Shown one piece after another: positions 8,812-17,500 of a DNA stretch of 64,000 bases. Under the pieces are notes generated by a model that ran no database searches, was not told the origin of the DNA, and saw nothing but the letters and a program-made list of their open reading frames with translations. The position numbers and the translations under genes are program-made. Numbering within the stretch: the first letter of the stretch is position 1; each line of letters opens with the position of its first letter. This DNA is from FEB-25 sp963822175 (GTDB lineage Bacteria; Chloroflexota; Anaerolineae; Anaerolineales; UBA4823): assembly GCA_963822175.1 (NCBI GenBank), contig CAWGGJ010000008.1:62001-126000 (forward strand). Reading direction: 5' to 3'.

Positions 8812-10380
8812 ATGAATATAATTCTGCTCAAATCAAAACTAATCCTCATCCTTGGGTTGTTCCTGGCGTTGACCTTTCTCCTGTCTCACTCCTTCTCCGC
8901 TCTGGCCGATGTGGGGGTGCGCCCCATCCTGCCTGGGGGCAGCAGCCTCCTGCCTGAAGACTCGACACCCATCCAAATGGCAGCTGAGATCGTCACCATG
9001 AATGTCCGCCCGGCGACTGAGTCCGACAATGCCATCATCCAGCTCAACCCCAATGCTTATGGTCTACAAATTCAATCCATCTGGTACCCCATGGTCGCCG
9101 AGGTGCAGGCAGTCTTCACCATGACCAACCCCACCAGCGAAGATGTGAGCCTGAATGCCTGGTTTCCTCTCGCCTCCGCCCTGGAAAATGTCAGTTGGGA
9201 GCTAAACCCCGACGAGATCGTCCCCCGCATACTCAGCTTTCAGGTCGCCGCTGATGGTGCTCCCATCGACTACTCGGTGAGCGAGCTGCCTAATCCCAAG
9301 GGTGCCGATAAGCCTGACCTGCCCTGGGCTAGCTTCCCTGTCACCTTTCCCGCTGGCACCGATACCATTATCCAGGTTGATTATCTCTTTCCCTTGCAGC
9401 CCTCGGTGAAAGGTCGCGAGCTTGCTTTGTACTACATCTTCCAGACCGGCGCTGGCTGGGATGGACCGATTGGTAAAGCTGATCTGGTGTTGAACCTGCC
9501 CTATCCTGCCTCTGAAGGGACCCTTGCCCAATTCGATCCAACCAACTTCAGCCTACCCTATTCTATGTCTGGTCCTAAAAACCTTCTGTCTTTGGATGCT
9601 ACCCTGGATGGCAACCAGGCCCGCTGGACATGGTCGGAATTCGAACCCGGACCGGAGGATGATTTTGCCATCTGGCTCGCTGATCCGGTCCTTCTCCAAC
9701 AGCTGGAGTCCGCCCGCTCAGCCGTCCAGGCGAACCCCCAGGATGGTGCAGCCTGGCTGGAGCTTGCGCGCGCTTACCGCTCGCTTGGCACGGGTGCCTG
9801 GGGTCTTCCTACCGTTTTTGCCGGTAGCTACCTCACACCTGGTGTGGAGGCTTATCAACAAGCTGCCGAGCTACTTCCCGATCACCCTGAGCCGCATGCT
9901 GGCATCGCCATGTTATCTCTCGCCCCCTACATGAATAACGTCAGCGCTCCCTCCGAGGTGATGGGACTCGTCCAGGAGCAGCTGCTCCTCGCCCGGGAGC
10001 TGGAAGCTGCCCACCCCGACCTGGCTGAGCAGGCACAGGTTTCTTCCATGATGGTCGATGACGCCCTGAACAACTACTTCTACAAGATCACCGCCACCGC
10101 AGTCTCTGGTGCCACCAGTACCGTGGAGGCACGCCAAACGGAGAACGCGGCTGCCTCACCCACCCCCACCAGCACTCCCACGCCGTTCGCAACCACAACG
10201 CCGGTGCCAGGAGCTTCCTACACCCCCTATCCGCCACCTCTCACTCCAACTGAGCTCTTTGACGTCCAACCCATGCCGGCCAGCACCCTGCCTGTCTGGC
10301 TGGTGTGGGTGATTGGATTTCTCTTATTTGCGGTCATTGGCAGTCTGGTTTATTGGTTTTTATTGCGCAAGGAGAAGTAA
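8812..10380 (+). CDS. Secreted, C-terminally membrane-anchored protein with DUF4424-like domain
   Basis: A 522-residue protein with ribosome binding site GGGAG before the ATG. Residues 1-32 are a classic signal peptide (LILILGLFLALTFLLSHSFSALA). Residues about 80-290 form a beta-rich domain with phrases typical of DUF4424-like proteins (VAEVQAVFTMTNPTSEDVSLNAWFPL, DYLFPLQPSVKGRELALYYIFQTGAGW). Residues about 295-400 are helical and TPR-like (NPQDGAAWLELARAYRSLG, AYQQAAELLPDHPEPHAGIAML). A Pro/Thr-rich linker (SPTPTSTPTPFATTTPVPG) leads to one C-terminal transmembrane helix (VWLVWVIGFLLFAVIGSLVYW) and a basic tail. The protein should face the outside, attached at its C-terminus. Function unknown. 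Confidence 0.8.
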   Translation: MNIILLKSKLILILGLFLALTFLLSHSFSALADVGVRPILPGGSSLLPEDSTPIQMAAEIVTMNVRPATESDNAIIQLNPNAYGLQIQSIWYPMVAEVQAVFTMTNPTSEDVSLNAWFPLASALENVSWELNPDEIVPRILSFQVAADGAPIDYSVSELPNPKGADKPDLPWASFPVTFPAGTDTIIQVDYLFPLQPSVKGRELALYYIFQTGAGWDGPIGKADLVLNLPYPASEGTLAQFDPTNFSLPYSMSGPKNLLSLDATLDGNQARWTWSEFEPGPEDDFAIWLADPVLLQQLESARSAVQANPQDGAAWLELARAYRSLGTGAWGLPTVFAGSYLTPGVEAYQQAAELLPDHPEPHAGIAMLSLAPYMNNVSAPSEVMGLVQEQLLLARELEAAHPDLAEQAQVSSMMVDDALNNYFYKITATAVSGATSTVEARQTENAAASPTPTSTPTPFATTTPVPGASYTPYPPPLTPTELFDVQPMPASTLPVWLVWVIGFLLFAVIGSLVYWFLLRKEK

Positions 10381-10444
10381 ACCGCCTTGCTTGGGGTTGT
10401 TCTCGAGCGCTGCCTTCCCGCTTGAAGCTCAACCTGATGCTTGA

Positions 10445-10483
10445 AGACCTGTCAGGTTATCAATACCTGGCAGGTCTGCTTTT
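10445..10483 (+). terminator. Rho-independent terminator after the DUF4424-like gene
   Basis: A 12-bp stem with one G-T pair (AGACCTGTCAGG, 10445-10456, against CCTGGCAGGTCT, 10466-10477), a 9-base loop, then GCTTTT. Confidence 0.7.
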
Positions 10484-10599
10484 ACAACTGCGCGATAAAA
10501 TTTTCCTCCTTCACTTGCCCTACCGCCACCTGACCGTCAACGCTAAATCTCCCCTGTTTTTGGGGAGAAACCAGTTATCTTCTGGCGTGGCAATCTTCT

Positions 10600-10850
10600 A
10601 CCCGGCCTCTGTCATTGCGGCATCTCCCCGGGTTATGGGGAGAAGGGTTGGGTGAATTTCCCAACCCGAAGCAATCTTCTCCATGGCCTCTGTCATTGCG
10701 GTATCTCCCCTGTTTTTGGGGAGAAGACACCGTTCTTTGGTCGAAGCAATCTTCTCCACTATCGGATGGATCCTCCTCCTTCGAAATCCACTCAATCCTC
10801 ATAACATCTTTGTAATTGGCATTACGGCATCTCCCCTGTTTTTGGGGAGA
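10600..10850. repeat. Dispersed TCATTGCGG / CTCCCC-GGGGAG hairpin repeats (family C)
   Basis: Three degenerate copies (about 10605-10660, 10690-10735, 10820-10850) of a unit in which TCATTGCGG-type sequence precedes ATCTCCCC, a short loop and GGGGAGA, followed by GTGGCAATCTTC or GAAGCAATCTTC. The family recurs at 19785, 28935, 43370 and 59735. No coding function. Confidence 0.8.
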
Positions 10851-11550
10851 ACCCGGCGCTCTTTGCCGGGTGTGGCAATTTTCAACATTGACAGAAACCC
10901 TTACATCCATCATTGCATTCACCTGCATATATTGACGATCTGGATTGTTGAAGATTGCTTCGTCGCTTCGCTCCTCGCAAAGACAGTTGGTGTGGCAATC
11001 TCCTACACAGCCTCTGTCATTGCGAACCCGGCGCTCTTTGCCGGGTGTGGCAATTTTCAACATTGACAGAAACCCTTACATCCATCATTGCATTCACCTG
11101 CATATATTGACGATCTGGATTGTTGAAGATTGCTTCGTCGCTTCGCTCCTCGCAAAGACAGTTGGTGTGGCAATCTCCTACACAGCCTCTGTCATTGCGA
11201 ACCCGGCGCTCTTTGCCGGGTGTGGCAATCTTCAACATTTACAGAAACCCTTACATCCATCATTGCATTCACCTGCATATATTGACGATCTGGATTGTTG
11301 AAGATTGCTTCGTCGCTTCGCTCCTCGCAAAGACAGTTGGTGTGGCAATCTCCTACACAGCCTCTGTCATTGCGAACCTGGCGCTCTTTGCCGGGTGTGG
11401 CAATCTTCAACATTTACAGAAACCCTTACATCCATCATTGCATTCACCTGCATATATTGACGATCTGGATTGTTGAAGATTGCTTCGTCGCTACGCTCCT
11501 CGCAAAGACAGTTGGTGTGGCAATCTTCTACACAGCTTCTGTCATTGGGA
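10851..11550. repeat. Tandem array of four 175-bp units
   Basis: The phrase ACCCGGCGCTCTTTGCCGGG (or ACCTGGCG...) occurs at 10851, 11026, 11201 and 11376, exactly 175 bases apart; the units between are nearly identical. Each unit contains a family C hairpin half (GAAGATTGCTTCGTCGCTTCG, CTCCTCGCAAAGACAG) and CATTGCGAACC. The array ends near 11550 in another family C copy. The near-identity points to recent expansion. Open frames of about 118 codons inside it repeat with the same period and are by-products of the array. Confidence 0.95.
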
Positions 11551-11730
11551 GACCGTTCTTTGGTCGCTGGTCCTGAGTGTAATGAGGGAAAGCAATCTTC
11601 AAGTTGCATGGCGGGCATCCTGCCTGCCATAATACCCCTCCCCAGACAATGCGAACACTATTTGTGAGCGTTGCAAAATTCCTAATGAGACATTCATCAC
11701 TCAATCCTAAACAGCCACAAAAAACCCACT

Positions 11731-11736
11731 TATAAT
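11731..11736 (+). promoter_or_regulatory. -10 box (TATAAT) of a likely leaderless transcript for the radical SAM gene
   Basis: TATAAT, six A residues, then the ATG at 11743. No ribosome binding site precedes the gene. The spacing is the same as at 6699, 45276 and 50732. Confidence 0.5.
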
Positions 11737-11742
11737 AAAAAA

Positions 11743-12477
11743 ATGATCATCAAGGAGATCCAGTCAAAGTCCATCCTGTCGGCCTCCAAAGTCTACCCGT
11801 ATGTCATCAATCCCTACACGGGTTGCCAGCATAATTGCCTGTACTGCTACGCCCACTTTATGAAACGCTTCACCGGGCACAAGGAACCCTGGGGTCAATT
11901 TGTGGATGTCAAGCTCAATGCACCCGGGCTCTTAAGTCGTGAAATTACCCGTAAAAGGAAGGACCGGGTATGGGTCAGCGGGGTTTGTGATCCCTACCAG
12001 CCGCTCGAAGCGAAATATATGCTCACCCGCCAGTGCCTGGAGATCCTCGCTGCCAATAACTGGCCCGTGACCGTCCAAACCCGCTCCCCACTGGTGCTGC
12101 GCGATGTGGATATTTTGCAAACTGGCACCGACTTTGAAGTCGGTTTGAGCATCACCACTGCCGATGATGACTTCCGCAAGCTGTTCGAGCCGGGTGCCCC
12201 TTCGATCCTGCAACGGATTCGGGCACTGGACGAGTTGCATCGCCTCGGGATACGCACTTTCGCCATGATCGCCCCCATACTTCCCGGGGTGGAAAACCTG
12301 CCTGGGCTCCTGGCTGGAAAAGTGGACCATGTGCTTCTCGACCGCATGAACTACCACTACGCCGATTGGGTATACAGGAAGCATGGCCTGGAGCAATACC
12401 TCACCGACGAATATTTTTCCCGGGCAGAGCAGGTACTTGCCTCTGCATTTGCGGATTTTGGCATTCCCTGCCAATAA
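11743..12477 (+). CDS. Radical SAM protein of the SplB-like type
   Basis: A 244-residue protein with the iron-sulfur motif C28-x3-C32-x2-C35 in TGCQHNCLYCYA, which binds a [4Fe-4S] cluster and cleaves S-adenosylmethionine. The opening (ILSASKVYPYVINPYTGC) and the following KLNAPGLLSREI and VSGVCDPYQPLEAKY are typical of the family often labelled DNA repair photolyase or SplB-like. Residues proven for spore-photoproduct repair cannot be confirmed by eye, so the substrate is unknown. The protein is shorter than SplB (about 340 residues). It stands alone between a repeat array and a VOC gene. Confidence 0.85.
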   Translation: MIIKEIQSKSILSASKVYPYVINPYTGCQHNCLYCYAHFMKRFTGHKEPWGQFVDVKLNAPGLLSREITRKRKDRVWVSGVCDPYQPLEAKYMLTRQCLEILAANNWPVTVQTRSPLVLRDVDILQTGTDFEVGLSITTADDDFRKLFEPGAPSILQRIRALDELHRLGIRTFAMIAPILPGVENLPGLLAGKVDHVLLDRMNYHYADWVYRKHGLEQYLTDEYFSRAEQVLASAFADFGIPCQ

Positions 12478-12557
12478 ATCCCGGGATGGCATCGGGATGA
12501 TCATGGGAATGCACTTCCAGGTCGGTAGAATGAACTAAGAAGAAAGGAAATGATCTT

Positions 12558-12941
12558 ATGGCTAAAGTACTCGGTGTCGGGGGTATCTTTTTCAAATCGC
12601 CTGAGCCTCACAAGCTCGGTCAATGGTATTCACACTGGCTTGGTATCAATCTTGAACCGCAGCCGGGCATGACATTTGCCATTTTTCTTCCCGGCACGAT
12701 GCCCAAAAATGGCTACACGGTTTGGAGCCCATTTGCATCCGACAGTACCTACTTTTCACCCTCGGATAATGACTTTATGTTCAATTTGGTCGTTGATGAC
12801 CTGGAACAGGCCCTTATCCAGGTGAGAGCGGGCGGTGGGGTCGTGGTTGGAGATGTAGAAAACTCCGCATATGGTCAATTTGGCTGGTTCATCGACCCGG
12901 ATGGGAACAAGGTGGAATTGTGGCAGCCGCCAGGAGCTTAA
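12558..12941 (+). CDS. VOC (glyoxalase/bleomycin-resistance fold) protein
   Basis: A 127-residue protein with AAAGGAA before the ATG. It has the paired beta-alpha-beta-beta-beta layout: IFFKSPEPHKLGQWYSHWLGINLE in the first half and FNLVVDDLEQALIQVRAGGG, WFIDPDGNKVELWQP in the second. The final Glu in NKVELWQP is a usual metal ligand of the family. VOC members range from lyases to dioxygenases and drug-binding proteins, and the sequence does not allow a choice. Confidence 0.85.
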   Translation: MAKVLGVGGIFFKSPEPHKLGQWYSHWLGINLEPQPGMTFAIFLPGTMPKNGYTVWSPFASDSTYFSPSDNDFMFNLVVDDLEQALIQVRAGGGVVVGDVENSAYGQFGWFIDPDGNKVELWQPPGA

Positions 12942-13049
12942 CCCCTGGATATTGATCCCATTTCCGCCACCATATTTGATTTTCCCGTTGTTCCGTCATT
13001 AATTTGGAGCTATACTCATTGAAAAGCACCATTCTCAGGAGGTTCCCCC

Positions 13050-13433
13050 ATGTCCCCCATCCATTTGGATCGTTTTGAATCAGGTGTCCGCCTCGTTATC
13101 GCCTTCAATGAAGCCTTCAACCGCCACGACGTACCCGCCATGATGGCCATGATGAGTGATGACTGCGTCTTTGAGAATACCGACCCCGCCCCCGATGGCA
13201 CCCTTTACCGGGGCCAGGCAGCTGTGACCCAATTTTGGGAGCAATTCTTCATCCAATCTCCTCAGTCGCACATCAAGATCGAGGAAATATTCGGCTTTGG
13301 CAACCGCGTGGTCATGTTGTGGCGCTACGACTGGGTGGACGCGGCGGGCATCCCCGGGCACGTCCGCGGCGTTGACCTCTACCGCATCCAGGCCGGCTTG
13401 ATCACCGAAAAACTCTCCTACGTCAAGGGGTAA
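13050..13433 (+). CDS. SnoaL-like / NTF2-fold protein, copy 1
   Basis: A 127-residue NTF2-fold protein with AGGAGG upstream of the ATG. Typical signature: VIAFNEAFNRHDVPAMMAMM, DDCVFENTDPAPDG, YRGQAAVTQFWEQFF, GHVRGVDLYRIQAGLITEKLSY. Such proteins form cone-shaped dimers that act as small hydrolases, isomerases or binding proteins; the substrate is unknown. A copy at 19142-19525 differs at about 11 of 127 residues, and the roughly 90 bp after the stop are also shared, so a segment rather than only the coding sequence was duplicated. Confidence 0.85.
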   Translation: MSPIHLDRFESGVRLVIAFNEAFNRHDVPAMMAMMSDDCVFENTDPAPDGTLYRGQAAVTQFWEQFFIQSPQSHIKIEEIFGFGNRVVMLWRYDWVDAAGIPGHVRGVDLYRIQAGLITEKLSYVKG

Positions 13434-13469
13434 CGCAGCACTCGGGGAAGTTCTTTAAACCATCTCGTC

Positions 13470-14112
13470 AATGTCATTTCGAGACCGATCTTTGGTCGCT
13501 GGTCCCGAGTGTAATGAGGAAAAGCATTTATCAAGTTGTAGGGCGTGCATCCTGCCCGCACGGCGACCTTTCTGTCATTGCGAGACCTGTGGTTTTTTTA
13601 CAGGTCGAAGCAATCTTCTTCATCGTTATAAAGCCTGCATATCCATCCCAACGCACCTTCATCATTATGTATCACCATTAAATCAAGCATCAACCCGTTT
13701 GTTTACCCCTCCCCCGGTTACACTCTCGAATTTGTGGGAGCGGGAAGGGGTTGTATGGCGGCCATCCTGCCCGCACGACGATCTTTCTGTCATTGCGAGA
13801 CCTGTGGTTTTTTTACAGGTCGAAGCAATCTTCCTCATCGTTATAAAGCCTGTATATCCATCCCAACGCACCTTCATCATTATGTATCACCATTAAATCA
13901 AGCATCAACCCGTTTGTTTACCCCTCCCCCGGTTACACTCTCGAATTTGTGGGAGCGGGAAGGGGTTGTATGGCGGCCATCCTGCCCGCACGACGACCTT
14001 TCTGTCATTGCGAGACCTGTGGTTTTTTTACAGGTCGAAGCAATCTTCCTCATCGTTATAAAGCCTGTATATCCATCCCAACGCACCTTCCTCATTATGT
14101 ATCACCATTAGA
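13470..14112. repeat. Tandem 215-bp repeat units, about two and a half copies
   Basis: The phrase TCATTGCGAGACCTGTGG occurs at about 13576, 13791 and 14006, 215 bases apart. Each unit holds a family C hairpin (CATTGCGAGACCTGTGG ... ACAGGTCGAAGCAATCTTC), a spacer, then AATCAAGCATCAACCCGTTTG and TTACCCCTCCCCCGGTTACA. The third copy is cut short near 14112. Single, more diverged versions of the same composite occur at about 20085-20260 and 28930-29110, so the array grew from a dispersed element. Confidence 0.95.
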
Positions 14113-14135
14113 TCAAGTAACAACCCGTTAATTTA

Positions 14136-14310
14136 CTCCTCCTCAGGCAACGCGAATGCCCTTAGTGAGCGTTGCAAATATCCCAAATTTGGGGGTGGCG
14201 GGAGCACGTAGGTTGGGTTGAGCGGATTGTGCGAAACCCAACACCCTCCCCAGACAACGCGAATGCCATTTGTGAGCGTTGCAAATATCCCAAATTTGGG
14301 GGAGCCGGGT
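14136..14310. repeat. Family B (CAACGC...GCGTTG) repeats flanking a family A unit
   Basis: Two copies of an element reading CCCAGACAACGCGAATGCC ... GTGAGCGTTGCAAATATCCC (about 14138-14190 and 14247-14300) flank GTAGGTTGGGTTGAGCGG ... GCGAAACCCAACA (14210-14244). Other family B copies: 11640, 24090, 27595 and 29097. The CAACGC/GCGTTG arms can pair. Confidence 0.8.
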
Positions 14311-14517
14311 GTGGCAAGTTCTGCTTATTATTTATATAATATTCCATTCACAAGTGGTACAATCAAAATATGGGGGCCAAGACCCAAAGCCATCCATATT
14401 AGCTCATCATTATCGGATCTTTTATTTATGATCATCATCTCAACCCATCGTATACCAACAGCCTTGGGCATATAATCAAGTACAGATAAAAACTTCCACT
14501 TAGTCTGAGGGATCACC

Positions 14518-17500
14518 ATGAACCTTGAATTCATCGCACATCGTATGATTGAAGATGGTTGGAAGAAAGATAGCCATAATCTCTATGCTGGGTGGAATTT
14601 CGACATGATATTCTCGCGCAAGTTTTTATTTGAGCCATGGAAGGTGCTGATAAAGACCATTCCAGTATTGGATATATTTACCTTGAATAAAATCAAGGGG
14701 CAGTTGGAGCTCATCTTTACCCGCTCGAAGACCAATTATTGGCAAAGAAATTTCTTCCTGTATTTAATCTGTGACAAAGTAACTCAGCAGTCTTTACATG
14801 CCCTCAAAATGGACAATATCGGCCTCCAGCGTTTCAACCAAAAAGGTTCTGGAACCCGCAAGATTATGGTCGTTGATGAGCTCAACCGGCAAATCCATGG
14901 ACCCTTCCCGCAACAATTGGAATTTGAGAAACCGCTCACGTTTGATCTTAAGCCGTATTTCTTTCAAGCTTTTTCACCAGATGGTGCCGTTTATCCATTA
15001 CCCCCTGTCTATGATGATGTAAAAACACTCATTGATAATCTGCGGCCTACATCAGCCATGAAGCTCATCGCCGATAGCTCACGTACCGACCTGGAAGTTT
15101 ACCGTATTGAAGCCCTGGGTGAGCTGGGACGGATCCATGAGATGGATGAACATCTGGATACTCTGTTACCGAGACTACAGGGAGACGATTTGGCGCGTAT
15201 GCAGCGATTTAAAGCCCGCCAACTGTTTTCAAAAGGTCAGGTAGATGAGGGGATCTGGTTATTGGAACAAGCGGCGCGTAATGTCTCGGATCAAGGGATT
15301 CGTGCTGCAATTATCTCCACCAAAGCGAATGGATACGCCATAAAAAGTTGTTTCACCCTGGCTGAAAATGCCATCCGTGAAGCATTGCAGATCGCTCCTT
15401 CAGAACCGAGAGTCTTGTTTTCCCAGGCATTCCTGTACTTACAAATGGACCAACGCCTGGAGGCCCGCGATATCCTCGAGCGAATGAATGTAGATCAACA
15501 AAACTGGGTTGGCAGTTATATTGATCTCGAGTTGGCAAATATCGCGATTCTGCTTGGTGAGTTTGATGAAGCCTGGCGTCTGGCAACCTCTGCTTTGGCT
15601 TATTCTGACGAGATCATCAACCCACTTGTACTCCTGGCTGGTTTGGCCATGCTTAAAAATGATCTCCCAGAGATGGAACGCTTATTGAGCCAGATTGAAG
15701 CTCGCAGCCCACAAGCTGATGTCCTGCCACCTATACGGGAAGACCTGGAACGGCTAAAAAAATATTATGCTGGTCAGCTAAAAGCTCCTTATTGCCGGCT
15801 TGATTCTTTCCCTTCTCTTGTCCAACGTCGTGACCATTGCGGCCCTTGTACAATCGAGTTGGTCATGCGTTATTGGAAAGGTGGCCTTGACCTGACCAAT
15901 AACGAGATTGCAAACTGGGTAAAATTGCCCCATTCTGGTACACCGGTCCACAGGATGACTGAATTTTTCCATCTGTTAGGATTTTCCACTCTTCGGTGCA
16001 TCGCTCCGACACAAAAGTTAAAACAGCTGGTTGAAAACGGTTTCCCGGCGATCGTAGAGGTTCGGGCGGCTGCTCAATCCCACGTCACTGTGGTGATCGG
16101 TTATGACGATAATGCCGGTGTCATTGATTTACAGGACCCAATGACTCATCAGGTCATCCCGATGCCAGTGGATGAACTGAACCGTTATCGAAAGCTAATG
16201 TCTGATTCAGCGATCGTGGCTTTCCCGGCTGGGAAAGGCCATGAAGATACTTTAGCCCGTCTGGGACTCTTCCCCGATGAAGTTCTATCGTTACTGGACC
16301 AGGCCAGCCAGGCTATTGAGCTTGGAAATCACGCCCATGTGGCTAATTTGATGGAACGCGCTACGTGGATCCGAACCCAACATGGCATATCCTGGGTCTA
16401 TTGGTTGCAGTCTCTGTTACAGCAATGGCAGGAGGCTCAATACCAGGTGAGAGCTTTCCCAGCCCAGCTGAACAAAGTGGTCCGTGAACAAATCTTGACG
16501 AACATGCAGGGAATACGCGATAAATTTTACTCAGTCCTCGAACAAGCCCGCCTTGCAAACCTGCAGGATGAAATACTGTACTCGCTTGCTGGACAGGCAG
16601 CCCTCTTGGAGGGTGATTTGCCTCGCGCTTTGGAATCTTTCCAATTATCAAAAGAGCTGTGTCCCACCAATCCAAATACCCTGGCTGAAATTGCAGAGTG
16701 CCAATACGGTTTACGGCAGGTGGAGCAAGCTCTGGAGAGCGCACAGCTGGCAGTCAAACTTGATCCTGGCTTGATGTCTGGAAATATTTGGTTATCCCGC
16801 TGCCTCGCTGAATTGAAGAAGGAACACGCTGATTATTATGCTCAGATTGGTCTTGAACTGGCTCCCAATTGGTGGCTGGCGCACCTGGCCATGGCTGAAG
16901 CCCAACTAAGTATTGACCCAGCCAGGTTCTCTCAGCTTGAATCCTCTCCCGGAAACCTGCTCAACCCTGGGATGGTAGCCTGGAAGGAAATAGATGTCGT
17001 GATGTCCCATTATCCCAACCAGCCTGATGCACTTGTACTGCGCGCCTTCTTGCTGCAGAGCTCCAGAGATTTTATCTCTGCTCAAACGGTACTCGAGTCA
17101 GCCCTACAAACTACCCTGAATGACGGTAAATCACCAATCCCAATCACGATCCACAAAATTAACCAAAGCCTATGCCGCTTGCACTTAAGCCAGGGTCGTA
17201 ACGACCTTGCTTTGGAGCAGGTGCTGAAAATGCTGGAATTGGAACCCGGCGATCCCTGGGCGCTTCAATTCCATGCTTACTTAAGCAACCAGCTGTTCAT
17301 TCAGGCCACTTTTCAAGCCCAAGTAAACGGTCTGGTAGATCAGGAGTTCAACCCGATCAAGGAGCTATATCTTACCGCCATCAAAGCCAACCAGGGTGAT
17401 CCGGGAGTGGTAAATGACTTCCTGAATTCCTTGTTATCACTCGACCGAAAGATCGAAGCAGTTGAATTGGCTGCTTCCTTGAGGGACCAATTCCCACATC

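Noticed and set aside
10945..11576. Repeated open frames of about 118 codons (and antisense ones) in the 175-bp array
   Set aside because: They recur with the repeat period, lack ribosome binding sites and overlap on both strands; they are by-products of the array.
10851..14112. CRISPR-like interpretation of the 175-bp and 215-bp arrays
   Set aside because: Units are contiguous and nearly identical over their whole length, with no short repeats separated by unique spacers, and no cas gene is nearby.
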